DNA of 41,655 bases from positions 1 through 41,655 of the forward strand of contig CATNCE010000012.1 in assembly GCA_950097225.1 (NCBI GenBank). The letters run 5' to 3'. The translations under genes and the position numbers were made by a program. Source of the stretch: an uncultured Bacilli bacterium (GTDB lineage: Bacteria > Bacillota_I > Bacilli_A > RF39 > UBA660). This document shows, in pieces, positions 1-7,811 of this stretch (positions are counted from its first letter, which is position 1; each line of letters begins with the position of its first letter). The notes beneath the pieces were generated by a model. The model ran no database searches. It had not been told where the DNA came from and was given only the letters and a program-made list of their open reading frames with translations.

Positions 1-2
1 TT

Positions 3-959
3 AGACAGTTAATATTTTATGTAATAGGGATTTGTTTGATCATGTTTTGTAAATTTGATTTAAAAAAGTTAGTGAGACCTTTATATATTATATTAAATGT
101 TGTACTTTTATATTTGTTGTTTTTTGGTAAGGCTATCAATGGTAGCAAGGCATGGATTGATTTGCCGTTTTTTTCTATACAACCAAGTGAATTTATGAAG
201 ATAGTTTTAATAATGTATTTGAGTTATATTGTTGTTAGATATGAAAAGTATAAATTAAAGTGTTTTGTTATTACTTTAATTCCTAGTATATTGACATTTT
301 TAGAGCCAGATACGGGAAATGTTATTTTTTATTTTGTTATTATGATTAGTCTTTTATTGTATCGTGAACAGGATAAGAAGAATGTTAAGATTTTTGCAGC
401 CGGAGTGATTGTTTTAGCAGTTATAGGAGTGTTATCATTTTTATTTTTAAGTGATTATATAATAAAGATATTTGGTTATTCGTTTTATTATCGTATAGAA
501 AGAGTATTTTCTTTATTTGATAATAGTAGTTATCAGCTCAATAGGGCTTTAATTGGAATTGGTTCTTCTTATTGGACGGGGAGTGGCAGTATTGCAAGTA
601 TTCCTTATGAAACTACGGATTTTGCTTTTTCTTATTTGATTTCACATATTGGTTTTTTAGGATTAATTGGTTTTTTAGTATTTAATTTTACCTTTGATAT
701 ATATTGTTTAAATAATATTAAGATGAAGACGGGCATGCTTAAATATATGATGGTAGCTTTTTGTGTTATGAAAATTTTACAAGAGAGTATTCATATGTTA
801 ATGAATATTGGGTTATTTCCTATTACAGGCATTACTTTACCATTTATATCTTATGGAGGATCTAGTTTACTTTCGTATTGTTTGATTATGGCAATTATTA
901 GTAATAGTTGCCATATGGAGCATATGGGTAAGGTGGGTATGGATATGGAGCTGGATTAA
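3..959 (+). CDS. SEDS-family peptidoglycan polymerase (FtsW/RodA/SpoVE type), 5' end outside window
   Basis: Polytopic membrane protein that polymerises lipid II glycan strands together with a class B PBP. The reading frame is open from the first bases of the window, so the TTG at 36 is internal and the N-terminal part of the gene (a SEDS protein is about 370-400 aa) lies to the left. Family signatures are the loop with NGSKAWI and IQPSEFMK near the visible N-terminus, and the C-terminal GITLPFISYGGSS signature followed by the last membrane helix. About eight hydrophobic segments are visible. The last about 15 residues form an unusual Met-rich tail (MEHMGKVGMDMELD) that is the antisense of the Tyr/Pro-rich end of the convergent small gene, so the stop may have been acquired by read-through. 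FtsW, RodA and SpoVE cannot be distinguished here. Confidence 0.9.
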   Translation, partial: RQLIFYVIGICLIMFCKFDLKKLVRPLYIILNVVLLYLLFFGKAINGSKAWIDLPFFSIQPSEFMKIVLIMYLSYIVVRYEKYKLKCFVITLIPSILTFLEPDTGNVIFYFVIMISLLLYREQDKKNVKIFAAGVIVLAVIGVLSFLFLSDYIIKIFGYSFYYRIERVFSLFDNSSYQLNRALIGIGSSYWTGSGSIASIPYETTDFAFSYLISHIGFLGLIGFLVFNFTFDIYCLNNIKMKTGMLKYMMVAFCVMKILQESIHMLMNIGLFPITGITLPFISYGGSSLLSYCLIMAIISNSCHMEHMGKVGMDMELD

Positions 960-1086
960 CATAAACAGGTCGTGGACGAGATAATCCAACAACAGCAGCG
1001 CCACCTAATCCGCCTAATAAAAAGGGAATAGCAAAACCTCCAAAACGATCATCATAAGATGGTTGATATCGATAATTTTGATACAT
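898..1086 (-). CDS. Small Gly/Pro/Tyr-rich protein, 62 aa
   Basis: Short protein with a central glycine/alanine-rich hydrophobic stretch (LLGGLGGAAVVGL, a plausible single membrane segment) and a C-terminal Pro-Tyr-rich tail of PYPYPPYPY type. Similar short Tyr/Pro/Gly proteins occur in Bacillota, sometimes as coat-like or membrane-associated proteins, but no function can be assigned. It is considered real because an AAAGGAG ribosome binding site lies 7 nt before the ATG and the composition is not random. Its last 62 bp overlap the 3' end of the convergent SEDS gene. The ribosome binding site is the 3' arm of an 11-bp terminator hairpin that follows the upstream phosphoesterase gene. Confidence 0.65.
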   Translation of the reverse strand: MYQNYRYQPSYDDRFGGFAIPFLLGGLGGAAVVGLSRPRPVYVNPAPYPYPPYPYAPYGNYY

Positions 1087-1088
1087 AA

Positions 1089-1126
1089 AAAAACTCCTTT
1101 CTAGAGTATTTTATGAAGGAGTTTTT
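1089..1126 (-). terminator. Hairpin terminator overlapping a ribosome binding site
   Basis: Perfect 11-bp inverted repeat AAAAACTCCTT / AAGGAGTTTTT with a 16-nt loop. On the minus strand its T-tract runs directly into the ATG of the 62-aa gene and the 3' arm contains that gene's AAAGGAG. The 5' arm overlaps the stop codon of the phosphoesterase gene. It also has T-tracts in the plus direction, so it could terminate the convergent SEDS transcript. Confidence 0.75.
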
Positions 1127-1997
1127 ATTTTGTGTAAAAACGATAAAGATTTATAGATGGGCGATTAAATAAACGCATTTTTATTGTCGATGTTCCAAGG
1201 CCGCCATTTATGTATAAGTTAGCATTGTTAATTTTATAGTGTTCATCGTAATATTTTTTTGATCCTTTTGGTGTATAAATGGCACCAATAAGTGGGAGTC
1301 TTATTTGACCAAGATGAGAGTGTCCTGATAAAACAAGATCAAAATTGTAATTCTTTATTTCGTTTACTTGATCGGGTTCATGGGCTAGTACAATAGTATA
1401 TAGATCTTGATTTATTTCGTTTAGAAAACTAAATGCGTTTACATAGTCAGGGTTTCCTCTGGTTAAATCGTCTAAACCAACAAATATAATTGGATCATTA
1501 GTTTTGTAAAAGACATATTCGTAAGTATTATCGAGAACATGCCATTCTAAGTTAGAAGTTATTTCGTGAAAGTAATTATGATCATAGTCGTGATTTCCCA
1601 TAACGGCTAGAGTTTCGATTTTGGCATCTAATTCGCGGAAAGCTTTAATGACTTCTGTTAATTCTTTATCGTCTAATTTAACGTCTTTATCAACTAAGTC
1701 GCCAGTAAAAACAATGATATCGGGTTTTAATTCATTTATCTTTTTGATAACTTTTTTTAGTTCTTTTAACTTTATCGTGCTGCCATAGTGAATATCACTT
1801 AAGTGAATAATCTTAAATCCATCGTATGCTTCGCTTAAAGAAGTTGTTTTGATTGGATACTCTTTTATTTGCAAGCCAGATGTAGCAATAAAACGAGCAT
1901 ATAAGCAGACTAGACTGATAGTAAAAATAGTAATAATAATTATTTTTACGATATGTAGTTTATTGTTCTTTTCCTTTATTTCGATATTTTCTTCCAT
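1125..1997 (-). CDS. Membrane-anchored calcineurin-like phosphoesterase (YkuE/YaeI type)
   Basis: Binuclear-metal phosphoesterase of the calcineurin-like superfamily. A single N-terminal transmembrane helix (about residues 17-38) leaves the catalytic domain outside. All metal-binding motifs are in order: DIHYG (DxH), GDLVD (GDxxD), GNHDYDHN (GNHD/E), a later AHEPD, and GHSHLGQ (GHxH). Length, 290 aa, is typical for the YkuE/YaeI group, whose members include UDP-2,3-diacylglucosamine hydrolase homologues in Gram-negatives; the Gram-positive substrate is unclear. The start is set by GGAGG inside the last codons of the upstream protease gene, so the two are translationally coupled. Confidence 0.88.
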   Translation of the reverse strand: MEENIEIKEKNNKLHIVKIIIITIFTISLVCLYARFIATSGLQIKEYPIKTTSLSEAYDGFKIIHLSDIHYGSTIKLKELKKVIKKINELKPDIIVFTGDLVDKDVKLDDKELTEVIKAFRELDAKIETLAVMGNHDYDHNYFHEITSNLEWHVLDNTYEYVFYKTNDPIIFVGLDDLTRGNPDYVNAFSFLNEINQDLYTIVLAHEPDQVNEIKNYNFDLVLSGHSHLGQIRLPLIGAIYTPKGSKKYYDEHYKINNANLYINGGLGTSTIKMRLFNRPSINLYRFYTK

Positions 1998-1999
1998 AG

Positions 2000-2665
2000 T
2001 TATCCTCCAATTAAAAATAGCGTTATAATAGCAGTCGTATTATTTATTATGTGAAAAAACATAGAAGTATATATATTATTTGTTTTATAAAATGAGTAGC
2101 CGATGCTCATGCTTAGAAAAATATAGGGAATGATGTAGAGTAAATCTAGTAGGGAGGTAGATACGACAACATGCATTAAGGCAAATATTAATGTATAAAT
2201 TATAAATTTTAAAGTGTTGTTTCTTTTGGCGAATTTAAAAGGATAGCGGAAAGTTAATTCTTCGGCTATTGGAGTTAGCAAACATATCGATAGAGAGCGA
2301 AGTACGAAGTTATTGTTTAAAGATTCACGAATTAGATTTTCATTGGCTGAGAGATCATTTGTTATGTTATATAAAATAAGGTTAACTATATATACTAGGA
2401 TAGTAAGAATAATATATGCTAGTAAGAGATGTTTTATATTGTTTTTGGTTGCCTGTTTGATATTTTTAGCGTCTTTTATTAAGTCTTTTTTATATATGAG
2501 AAAAATGATTAAGATATCAATAGTGTAGCCAATAATAGAACCAGTAGCTTCGTTTTTAGTTAGTGTAAATGCTAGTGAATAACATAGTACTTGTAAAAAC
2601 ATTAGGGCGATGGTTACTATAATGGCATAGATTAGGCCTTCTTTAAAAGTTATTTTTTTTTGCAT
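2000..2665 (-). CDS. CPBP-family intramembrane metalloprotease
   Basis: Polytopic membrane protein of the CAAX protease/bacteriocin-processing (Abi) family. Diagnostic motifs are EELTFR (EExxxR), FALMH (FxxxH) and HIINN (HxxxN), which supply the metal ligands within the membrane. An ATG at 2704 would give 234 aa, but it has no ribosome binding site; the ATG at 2665 has AGGTGAT a few bases upstream and begins MQKKITFKEG, so 221 aa is preferred. It is the first gene of the minus-strand cluster with the phosphoesterase (2-nt gap). Family members process peptides, act in bacteriocin immunity or in prenyl-protein-like processing; nothing nearby points to one of these. Confidence 0.85.
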   Translation of the reverse strand: MQKKITFKEGLIYAIIVTIALMFLQVLCYSLAFTLTKNEATGSIIGYTIDILIIFLIYKKDLIKDAKNIKQATKNNIKHLLLAYIILTILVYIVNLILYNITNDLSANENLIRESLNNNFVLRSLSICLLTPIAEELTFRYPFKFAKRNNTLKFIIYTLIFALMHVVVSTSLLDLLYIIPYIFLSMSIGYSFYKTNNIYTSMFFHIINNTTAIITLFLIGG

Positions 2666-2709
2666 AATATCACCTAGTGTTATTTTAACATATTTGCTAT
2701 TCATTTTGT

Positions 2710-2737
2710 TTGAAAATCAAGTAAGTTGTGATATAAT
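2710..2737 (+). promoter_or_regulatory. Promoter of the Tad-like operon
   Basis: TTGAAA, 16-nt spacer, TATAAT, about 50 nt ahead of the first CpaB-like start codon. It lies divergently from the CPBP gene. Confidence 0.6.
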
Positions 2738-2789
2738 TGTCATAGTAGAGGGTTATCGGGTAGGTAATTTTTATATTGGAGGAATGAAA

Positions 2790-3587
2790 ATGGGAAAGAA
2801 TAAGTCCAAAAGTGGTATGGGAGTCATTAAAAGATTTGTTGGTAATAAAAATACAGTAACTATTTTAGGGTTTGCAGCTTGTATTGTAACCTTGATTATC
2901 GGCTATAACATTCGTGTTCGTGATGCAATATCGCCATCGACTTTACCATATGCGAAACAATCCATACCTTCAAGAACACTCATAACAGATGAGATGGTTG
3001 GAAGAATTAAAATAGCGTCAACATATGTAAATGAGGCTAATAATGTCGTTAAAAATTACAAAGAAGTAGTTGGTAAGTACGTATCACATAAGACAAGTAT
3101 TTCTAAGGGAAGTTTATTTTATAAAGATCAGTTAAGTGATGCTAATGAGATGCCAGATGCTGCATTTGCCAATATTGAAGATGGACAGACTGTATTTAGT
3201 TTGGAAGTTGACAAAGAGACAACTTTTGCTAATTCCATAAGAGCAGGAGATTATATTGATATTTATATGTCAGCAAAGGACTTTAATAATAACAATTTGG
3301 CTATTTATGGACCTTTAATTAAAAGTATTAGAGTATTAGCTGTAAAAGATTCTAAGGGAAATAATATCGTTAAGAACACTTTAGCGTATGGTGAACCTTC
3401 GGAGTTATTGTTTGCCGTTGATGATGATATGTTTGATTTACTCATGGCAACAGAGTGGGTAAAAGGAGATATTGAATTATCACCTGTAATATTTAATAAG
3501 AACTATACAACAGCTGCTGGTGAAACAGAGGTTCCAAGTGAGTATTTACAACAATTTATAAAAGACCAAATTCATGTATTTAATTAA
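2790..3587 (+). CDS. CpaB/RcpC-like SAF-domain protein 1 of Tad/Flp-like pilus locus
   Basis: 265-aa bitopic protein: a basic N-terminus, one transmembrane helix (about residues 22-40), then an extracytoplasmic region with a SAF-type segment (PYAKQSIPSRTLITDEMV...VGKYVS). This layout matches CpaB/RcpC proteins of Tad/Flp pilus assembly systems. The start at 2790 is chosen because GGAGG lies 7 nt upstream; an open frame continues to 2694 without an acceptable start. It is the first gene of a plus-strand operon and is directly followed by a paralog of the same size. In diderms CpaB contacts the secretin; in a monoderm it may act as a wall-spanning or pilus-base component (inference). Confidence 0.75.
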   Translation: MGKNKSKSGMGVIKRFVGNKNTVTILGFAACIVTLIIGYNIRVRDAISPSTLPYAKQSIPSRTLITDEMVGRIKIASTYVNEANNVVKNYKEVVGKYVSHKTSISKGSLFYKDQLSDANEMPDAAFANIEDGQTVFSLEVDKETTFANSIRAGDYIDIYMSAKDFNNNNLAIYGPLIKSIRVLAVKDSKGNNIVKNTLAYGEPSELLFAVDDDMFDLLMATEWVKGDIELSPVIFNKNYTTAAGETEVPSEYLQQFIKDQIHVFN

Positions 3588-3598
3588 GGAGGAAAGAT

Positions 3599-4393
3599 AT
3601 GGACACAGAGAGATTAAAAGTTAATATAAAAAGATTTTTTAGTAATCCAAATACATTGACATTTCTTTTAGTTATTGCAATGATTATTGTCGTTTATTTT
3701 GTCTATAGTTATATGGTTAAACGAGCAGTACAACCAGCAACTCTTCCTTATGCTTTACAGAAGATTACAGCTAAAAAAGAGATTACTAGAGATATGGTTG
3801 GAACAGTTAAAATTAGTGGTTCTTTTATAACTGCTAGTGGAAGAGGTTTATTACAAAATAGAAGAGATATTGAAGGGAAGTATGTTGCTGAAGGGTATCA
3901 GGTTCCTGAGAAGAGCTTTTTCTATTCGGAACAATTAATTGATGAAAAGACGGCTGAGAAGACACCTATTGCTGATGCACCTGATGGATATACTATTTTT
4001 GACTTGGATGTCAATTTCCATACGACTTATGGATGCTCAATTATGCCAGGAAATTATATTGATTTATTCCTTAAGGCTACTGATGATGAAGATGCCATCA
4101 TGTTTGGAAAGTTTATCGAGAGCTTAAAAGTTACAAAAGTAGTTGATAAAAATGGAGAAGATGTTTTTGCTACTGATTCAGATAAAAAACCTAATCCAGC
4201 TAAGATATACTTTATCGTTCCAAGAGAGTATCATGAGTTATTAAGAAAAGCGTTTTTGATTAGTGGAGCAGGAGTGCAAATAATTCCTGTACCAAGAAAT
4301 GCAGGTTATTCAGAAAATCCAAAAGAGACAAGGATTGCTAATGAAGAAATAGAAAACTTTATATTAAGTAAATCTGTTTATATAGCTGGATAG
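3599..4393 (+). CDS. CpaB/RcpC-like SAF-domain protein 2
   Basis: 264-aa paralog of the preceding gene with the same plan: cytoplasmic N-terminus, one helix (about residues 18-37), then the parallel motif PYALQKITAKKEITRDMV and a similar later block (GNYIDLFLKA against GDYIDIYMSA in the first copy). A GGAGG precedes the ATG, with 11 nt between the genes. Two adjacent CpaB-like genes are unusual; they could form a hetero-oligomer. Pilus assembly is inferred from the downstream ATPase and TadB/TadC genes. Confidence 0.75.
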   Translation: MDTERLKVNIKRFFSNPNTLTFLLVIAMIIVVYFVYSYMVKRAVQPATLPYALQKITAKKEITRDMVGTVKISGSFITASGRGLLQNRRDIEGKYVAEGYQVPEKSFFYSEQLIDEKTAEKTPIADAPDGYTIFDLDVNFHTTYGCSIMPGNYIDLFLKATDDEDAIMFGKFIESLKVTKVVDKNGEDVFATDSDKKPNPAKIYFIVPREYHELLRKAFLISGAGVQIIPVPRNAGYSENPKETRIANEEIENFILSKSVYIAG

Positions 4394-4424
4394 TATTTTA
4401 GAATAAAGAGAGGGATGTTCACTT

Positions 4425-5999
4425 ATGTTAAATTCGATATTTGATCAGATGGATTTTGGCCCTTTGCAGGAGTTTTTAGATGAAGACGATGTAACCGATA
4501 TTTCCTATAGTAATAATGGACAAGTTTGGTTGAAAACTTTATCTAAGGGAATTTATCAAGTTAATAGGCCAGATATTAATAATACATTTATGGAAAAATT
4601 AGCTTTCCAATGTTCAAATGTTATGGGTAAAACATTCAATATGGCACATCCTTTCTTGGATGCTGAGTCAGCTGAGTTGCGTATGAATTTCGTTCACGAT
4701 TCGATAGCTACTAATGGTGTTGCTTGTTTGATTCGTAAGACGCCAGCTAAGATTCGTTTGAACAAAGATAAATTATTAAGCGAGCAATATGTTACAGAAA
4801 AATTACATGATTTTTTACTTAAATGTATTTTAGGACACTGCAATATTATTGTTGCTGGAGAAACTGGTTCAGGTAAAACCGAGCTAGTTAAGTATTTAGC
4901 TAGTAAGGCTAAAGAAGATGAAAAAATTATTAGTATTGAGGATACTTTGGAGTTACACTTAGATAAGATATTTCCAAATCGTGATATTGTAGCTATGAAG
5001 ACCAATAATATTGCCTCTTATACTGAAGCTTTAGTTGCGTGCATGCGTCAGAATCCAATTTGGATTTTGCTTGCTGAGGTTCGTTCTGCAGAAGCCGTTA
5101 TGGCTGTTCGTAACTCAATTTCATCAGGACATCATGTTTTGTCAACAATCCATGCTGATCGTGCATCATCAATACCAATGCGTATGTATTCTTTGCTTGA
5201 GTCCAGTCAAGATATTTCGCAGTTTTTAGGATCAATTCATCGTTATGTACAAATTGGTATTTATGTTAAAGGATATTTTTCTAAACGTTTAGGGCGTTTT
5301 CAAAGAGAAATAATTGAGGTGTGTGAATTTTATGTTGATAGTGAAACACAGTTACCAATGTCTAATATGTTATATAAAAAGGAACTTGATGGAAGAGTTA
5401 TAATGCGTAATCCAACTAAGAATTTGCGTGATTATTTAGCAATTGGAAATGTTGAGTTACCAGAAGATCCATTTGGTATTGGAGATGCAGAAGAGGGTTA
5501 TGACGATACTAATAAGACAGCAGAGAAGGCTCTTGAAAAGAGCGAAGAAGCAAGCACTCCACACAGTGAACAAGATCCGTTTAATTTAAATGGAGAAGGA
5601 CAAGAGCAGCAAGTTCAAAGTGCACAAAATCAAGAGCAAAATGCTGGAGGACAGTCAATACCACTTCAAAATCAGGGAGGACAAATGGCTTCTCAAAGTA
5701 CTCAAAATGTCAGTCCACAAATACCACAGGCAGTGCATCCTAATACTCTACAACAAGCACAAGTGGGAGTTCAAAATCAAGTGCAACCGCAAGGGGGAGT
5801 ACAACAAGTACAAGCAGTTCCTCAACAAGTTCAACAAGTGCCAGTACAACAAAGTGTATCAGGTATTGCTCCACAAGCTGTCGCTTCAAATCAGGTTGCT
5901 ATGCCCCAAATGGCAAACAATCAAATGCCTGTTCAACAAAATCAAAATATGGTTTCTCAAGTGGGAATGCCAAATAATACATCAGAGTCAGTTCAATAA
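4425..5999 (+). CDS. TadA/CpaF-type secretion ATPase with Gln-rich C-terminal tail
   Basis: Hexameric AAA-like motor of type IV/Tad pilus systems. The Walker A GETGSGKT is at residues 145-152, the Asp box around SIEDTLEL (170-177), Walker B around WILLAEVR (213-220) and the His box around GHHVLSTIHAD (235-245). The catalytic core ends near residue 370. The following about 140 residues are low-complexity, rich in Gln/Pro/Val/Asn (runs such as VQQVPVQQ), not a usual part of CpaF; the DNA there is CAA-rich, which creates a spurious long open frame in another phase at 5590-6003. The gene lies between the CpaB pair and TadB/TadC, with GAGAGGG upstream of the ATG. The family and motor role are secure; what is exported is unknown because no pilin is encoded nearby. 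Confidence 0.9.
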   Translation: MLNSIFDQMDFGPLQEFLDEDDVTDISYSNNGQVWLKTLSKGIYQVNRPDINNTFMEKLAFQCSNVMGKTFNMAHPFLDAESAELRMNFVHDSIATNGVACLIRKTPAKIRLNKDKLLSEQYVTEKLHDFLLKCILGHCNIIVAGETGSGKTELVKYLASKAKEDEKIISIEDTLELHLDKIFPNRDIVAMKTNNIASYTEALVACMRQNPIWILLAEVRSAEAVMAVRNSISSGHHVLSTIHADRASSIPMRMYSLLESSQDISQFLGSIHRYVQIGIYVKGYFSKRLGRFQREIIEVCEFYVDSETQLPMSNMLYKKELDGRVIMRNPTKNLRDYLAIGNVELPEDPFGIGDAEEGYDDTNKTAEKALEKSEEASTPHSEQDPFNLNGEGQEQQVQSAQNQEQNAGGQSIPLQNQGGQMASQSTQNVSPQIPQAVHPNTLQQAQVGVQNQVQPQGGVQQVQAVPQQVQQVPVQQSVSGIAPQAVASNQVAMPQMANNQMPVQQNQNMVSQVGMPNNTSESVQ

Positions 6000-6032
6000 T
6001 TAAGTAAATAATGTAGAAAGAAGGAATACTAT

Positions 6033-6926
6033 ATGGAACTTTTTGTTATGTTAGTCATAGGAATATTTGTTATATCTTATCGCCAACAAAATGGTGCAAA
6101 TGTTTATTCATTTATCGCAACAGGAATAAAAAATATATATAATAAGTATGCTCCTTATAGTTATCAAGAAGTTAGAGAGAAGAGTAAAGAATTAGGGCAA
6201 GAATATGGCCCTAAAGAATACCTAATGCAAGTCGTCATGATCGGTGGATTATTCTTAATAATCGGTTATGTTTACTTTTATAGTATCGTTACGGCTGTTT
6301 TATATGCGGCTTTGTCTATTATGTTTATTCCTTATTTGGCTTATTTACGTAATAAAAGAGTCTATAGTGAATTTCTGTTTGAAGAAATTCAAGTTTATTG
6401 TTCAAATGTTATAAATGAATTTAATACAACACAATCATTTGTTAAGGCCTTAGAAGGAGTTGTATCATCAAATATCTTAGAAGATCCCGTTTTAAGTGAT
6501 GTTCAGCAGATGATTACGATGTCTTATCAAAATGGTACTATTGATGAGGCTGTTGAATGGTTTAATGAAAAATATCCGTATTATATGGTAAAAAATATGC
6601 ATCAATTGTTTTTACAAGTTACTAAAGAGGGTGCTAAAGATTCCGGTGAGTCTTTTGAAAATATGATGCTTGATATTGACCTTCTAGTAGAAGGTGTTTA
6701 TCGTGATAAGATGGATCGTGAGGCTTCTCATAAGAAGTTCGTTATGTTTGGTGTAGCTCTTTATTTCTTAGTTATTTTAATTCAAACACTTTTAGATAGA
6801 AATAACTATAAAGCTATGTTGTCTTTATGGTATGTACATTTTTTATTGCATGCAGTTATTATAGTTAATTCTTATTTTATAATATCTGGTGAGAAATTCT
6901 ATAATGAAGATACGGGGGCTGAGTAA
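6033..6926 (+). CDS. TadB-like inner-membrane platform protein
   Basis: 297 aa with an N-terminal hydrophobic segment, a pair of helices at about residues 68-103, a long cytoplasmic helical domain of type II secretion F (GspF/TadB) character (residues 110-230, with ALEGV, EAVEWF and LDIDLLVEGVYRDKM), and two more helices near the C-terminus. TadB and TadC together form the membrane platform driven by TadA. A GAAGGA site precedes the ATG. The downstream TadC start follows the stop at once, so translation is coupled. Assignment rests on domain layout and gene order more than on a unique motif. Confidence 0.75.
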   Translation: MELFVMLVIGIFVISYRQQNGANVYSFIATGIKNIYNKYAPYSYQEVREKSKELGQEYGPKEYLMQVVMIGGLFLIIGYVYFYSIVTAVLYAALSIMFIPYLAYLRNKRVYSEFLFEEIQVYCSNVINEFNTTQSFVKALEGVVSSNILEDPVLSDVQQMITMSYQNGTIDEAVEWFNEKYPYYMVKNMHQLFLQVTKEGAKDSGESFENMMLDIDLLVEGVYRDKMDREASHKKFVMFGVALYFLVILIQTLLDRNNYKAMLSLWYVHFLLHAVIIVNSYFIISGEKFYNEDTGAE

Positions 6927-6927
6927 T

Positions 6928-7716
6928 ATGTATTTAGAAATTGGTTTACTTGCCGTTATTGTATTATTTGTAATGCAGTATATAGGTGGTTTTAGTATAA
7001 ATAAGTTTGTCGATGATAATTCAGTTTATTTTAAGAAACTGGAAGAGAAAGATTTTGAGTTTTATGCTAAGGCTAAATATGGTGATGCTGTTGATATCGA
7101 AAAACTATTTAATTCTAGATTGCAACAGGCTTTAATTGTTAGTTTGTTGATTGGGTTTATGTTTATAAGTAAGTTAAGTGGGTCTTCAGTTTTGGTTATA
7201 GTAGGAGTATTCTTTGGAATGTTTAAGTTGCCATATATGCAGCTTAAGAACTATTATAAGAGTCATCTACATAAGATCGATACACAGTTGCCATATTATT
7301 TAAAGAATCTCGAGATATTAATACAACATTATACTGTTCCAGTAGCTTTAGGAAAGTCAGTTGGTGATGCTCCAGAAATATTTCAAGAGGGGTTAAGAGA
7401 TTTAATTGAGAGAATTAATGCAGGGGACTCTTCAGTACAACCTTATATGGACTTTGCAAAAGAGTATCCAGTACGTGATAGTATGCGTATGATGCGTCTT
7501 TTGTATCGTTTAGGTTTAGGTAAACAGGAGCGCAAACAAGAACAACTTTTGACGTTCTCGCGTACTGTATCGTCTTTACAACAAAAAGCAAGAGAAGCAC
7601 GATATAAATCACGTCTTGATAAGATGGAAGCTAAGACAATGCAGATGCTTGTATGTACAGGTATTGGCGTTATGATGTTATTAGTATTATCTATTTTACA
7701 ATCCTTTGGCGGTTAG
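6928..7716 (+). CDS. TadC-like inner-membrane platform protein
   Basis: 262 aa with an N-terminal helix, a helix pair at about residues 64-100, a helical cytoplasmic T2SF-like domain, and a C-terminal helix (MQMLVCTGIGVMMLLVLSIL). It is the last gene of the Tad-like operon and pairs with TadB. The start used is the ATG at 6928, one base after the TadB stop, with GGGGG upstream; an upstream in-frame ATG at 6904 would overlap TadB and is less likely. The operon ends here with an intrinsic terminator whose stem begins at the last base of the stop codon. Confidence 0.75.
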   Translation: MYLEIGLLAVIVLFVMQYIGGFSINKFVDDNSVYFKKLEEKDFEFYAKAKYGDAVDIEKLFNSRLQQALIVSLLIGFMFISKLSGSSVLVIVGVFFGMFKLPYMQLKNYYKSHLHKIDTQLPYYLKNLEILIQHYTVPVALGKSVGDAPEIFQEGLRDLIERINAGDSSVQPYMDFAKEYPVRDSMRMMRLLYRLGLGKQERKQEQLLTFSRTVSSLQQKAREARYKSRLDKMEAKTMQMLVCTGIGVMMLLVLSILQSFGG

Positions 7717-7737
7717 TCGACTATGTCGGCTTTTTTT
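7716..7737 (+). terminator. Terminator of the Tad-like operon
   Basis: GTCGAC, loop TAT, GTCGGC (six pairs including one G-U), followed by seven T. Confidence 0.75.
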
Positions 7738-7757
7738 GTGATAAAAACTACAAAAAT

Positions 7758-7785
7758 TTGTAAAAAAATATTTAAGTGTTATAAT
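7758..7785 (+). promoter_or_regulatory. Promoter ahead of decayed ImmA/IrrE-like gene
   Basis: TTGTAA, 16-nt spacer, TATAAT, about 27 nt before the ATG at 7812. Confidence 0.45.
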
Positions 7786-7811
7786 TTATAGTATTAAGAA
7801 GAGATGATTAC

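Noticed and set aside
4694-5005. 103-aa minus-strand open frame within the ATPase gene
   Set aside because: Antisense of a conserved catalytic core whose motifs are all on the plus strand.
5590-6003. 137-aa open frame inside the ATPase tail region
   Set aside because: It is the shifted phase of the CAA-rich Gln tail, rich in Lys/Gln/Ile, with no ribosome binding site. A by-product of low-complexity DNA.
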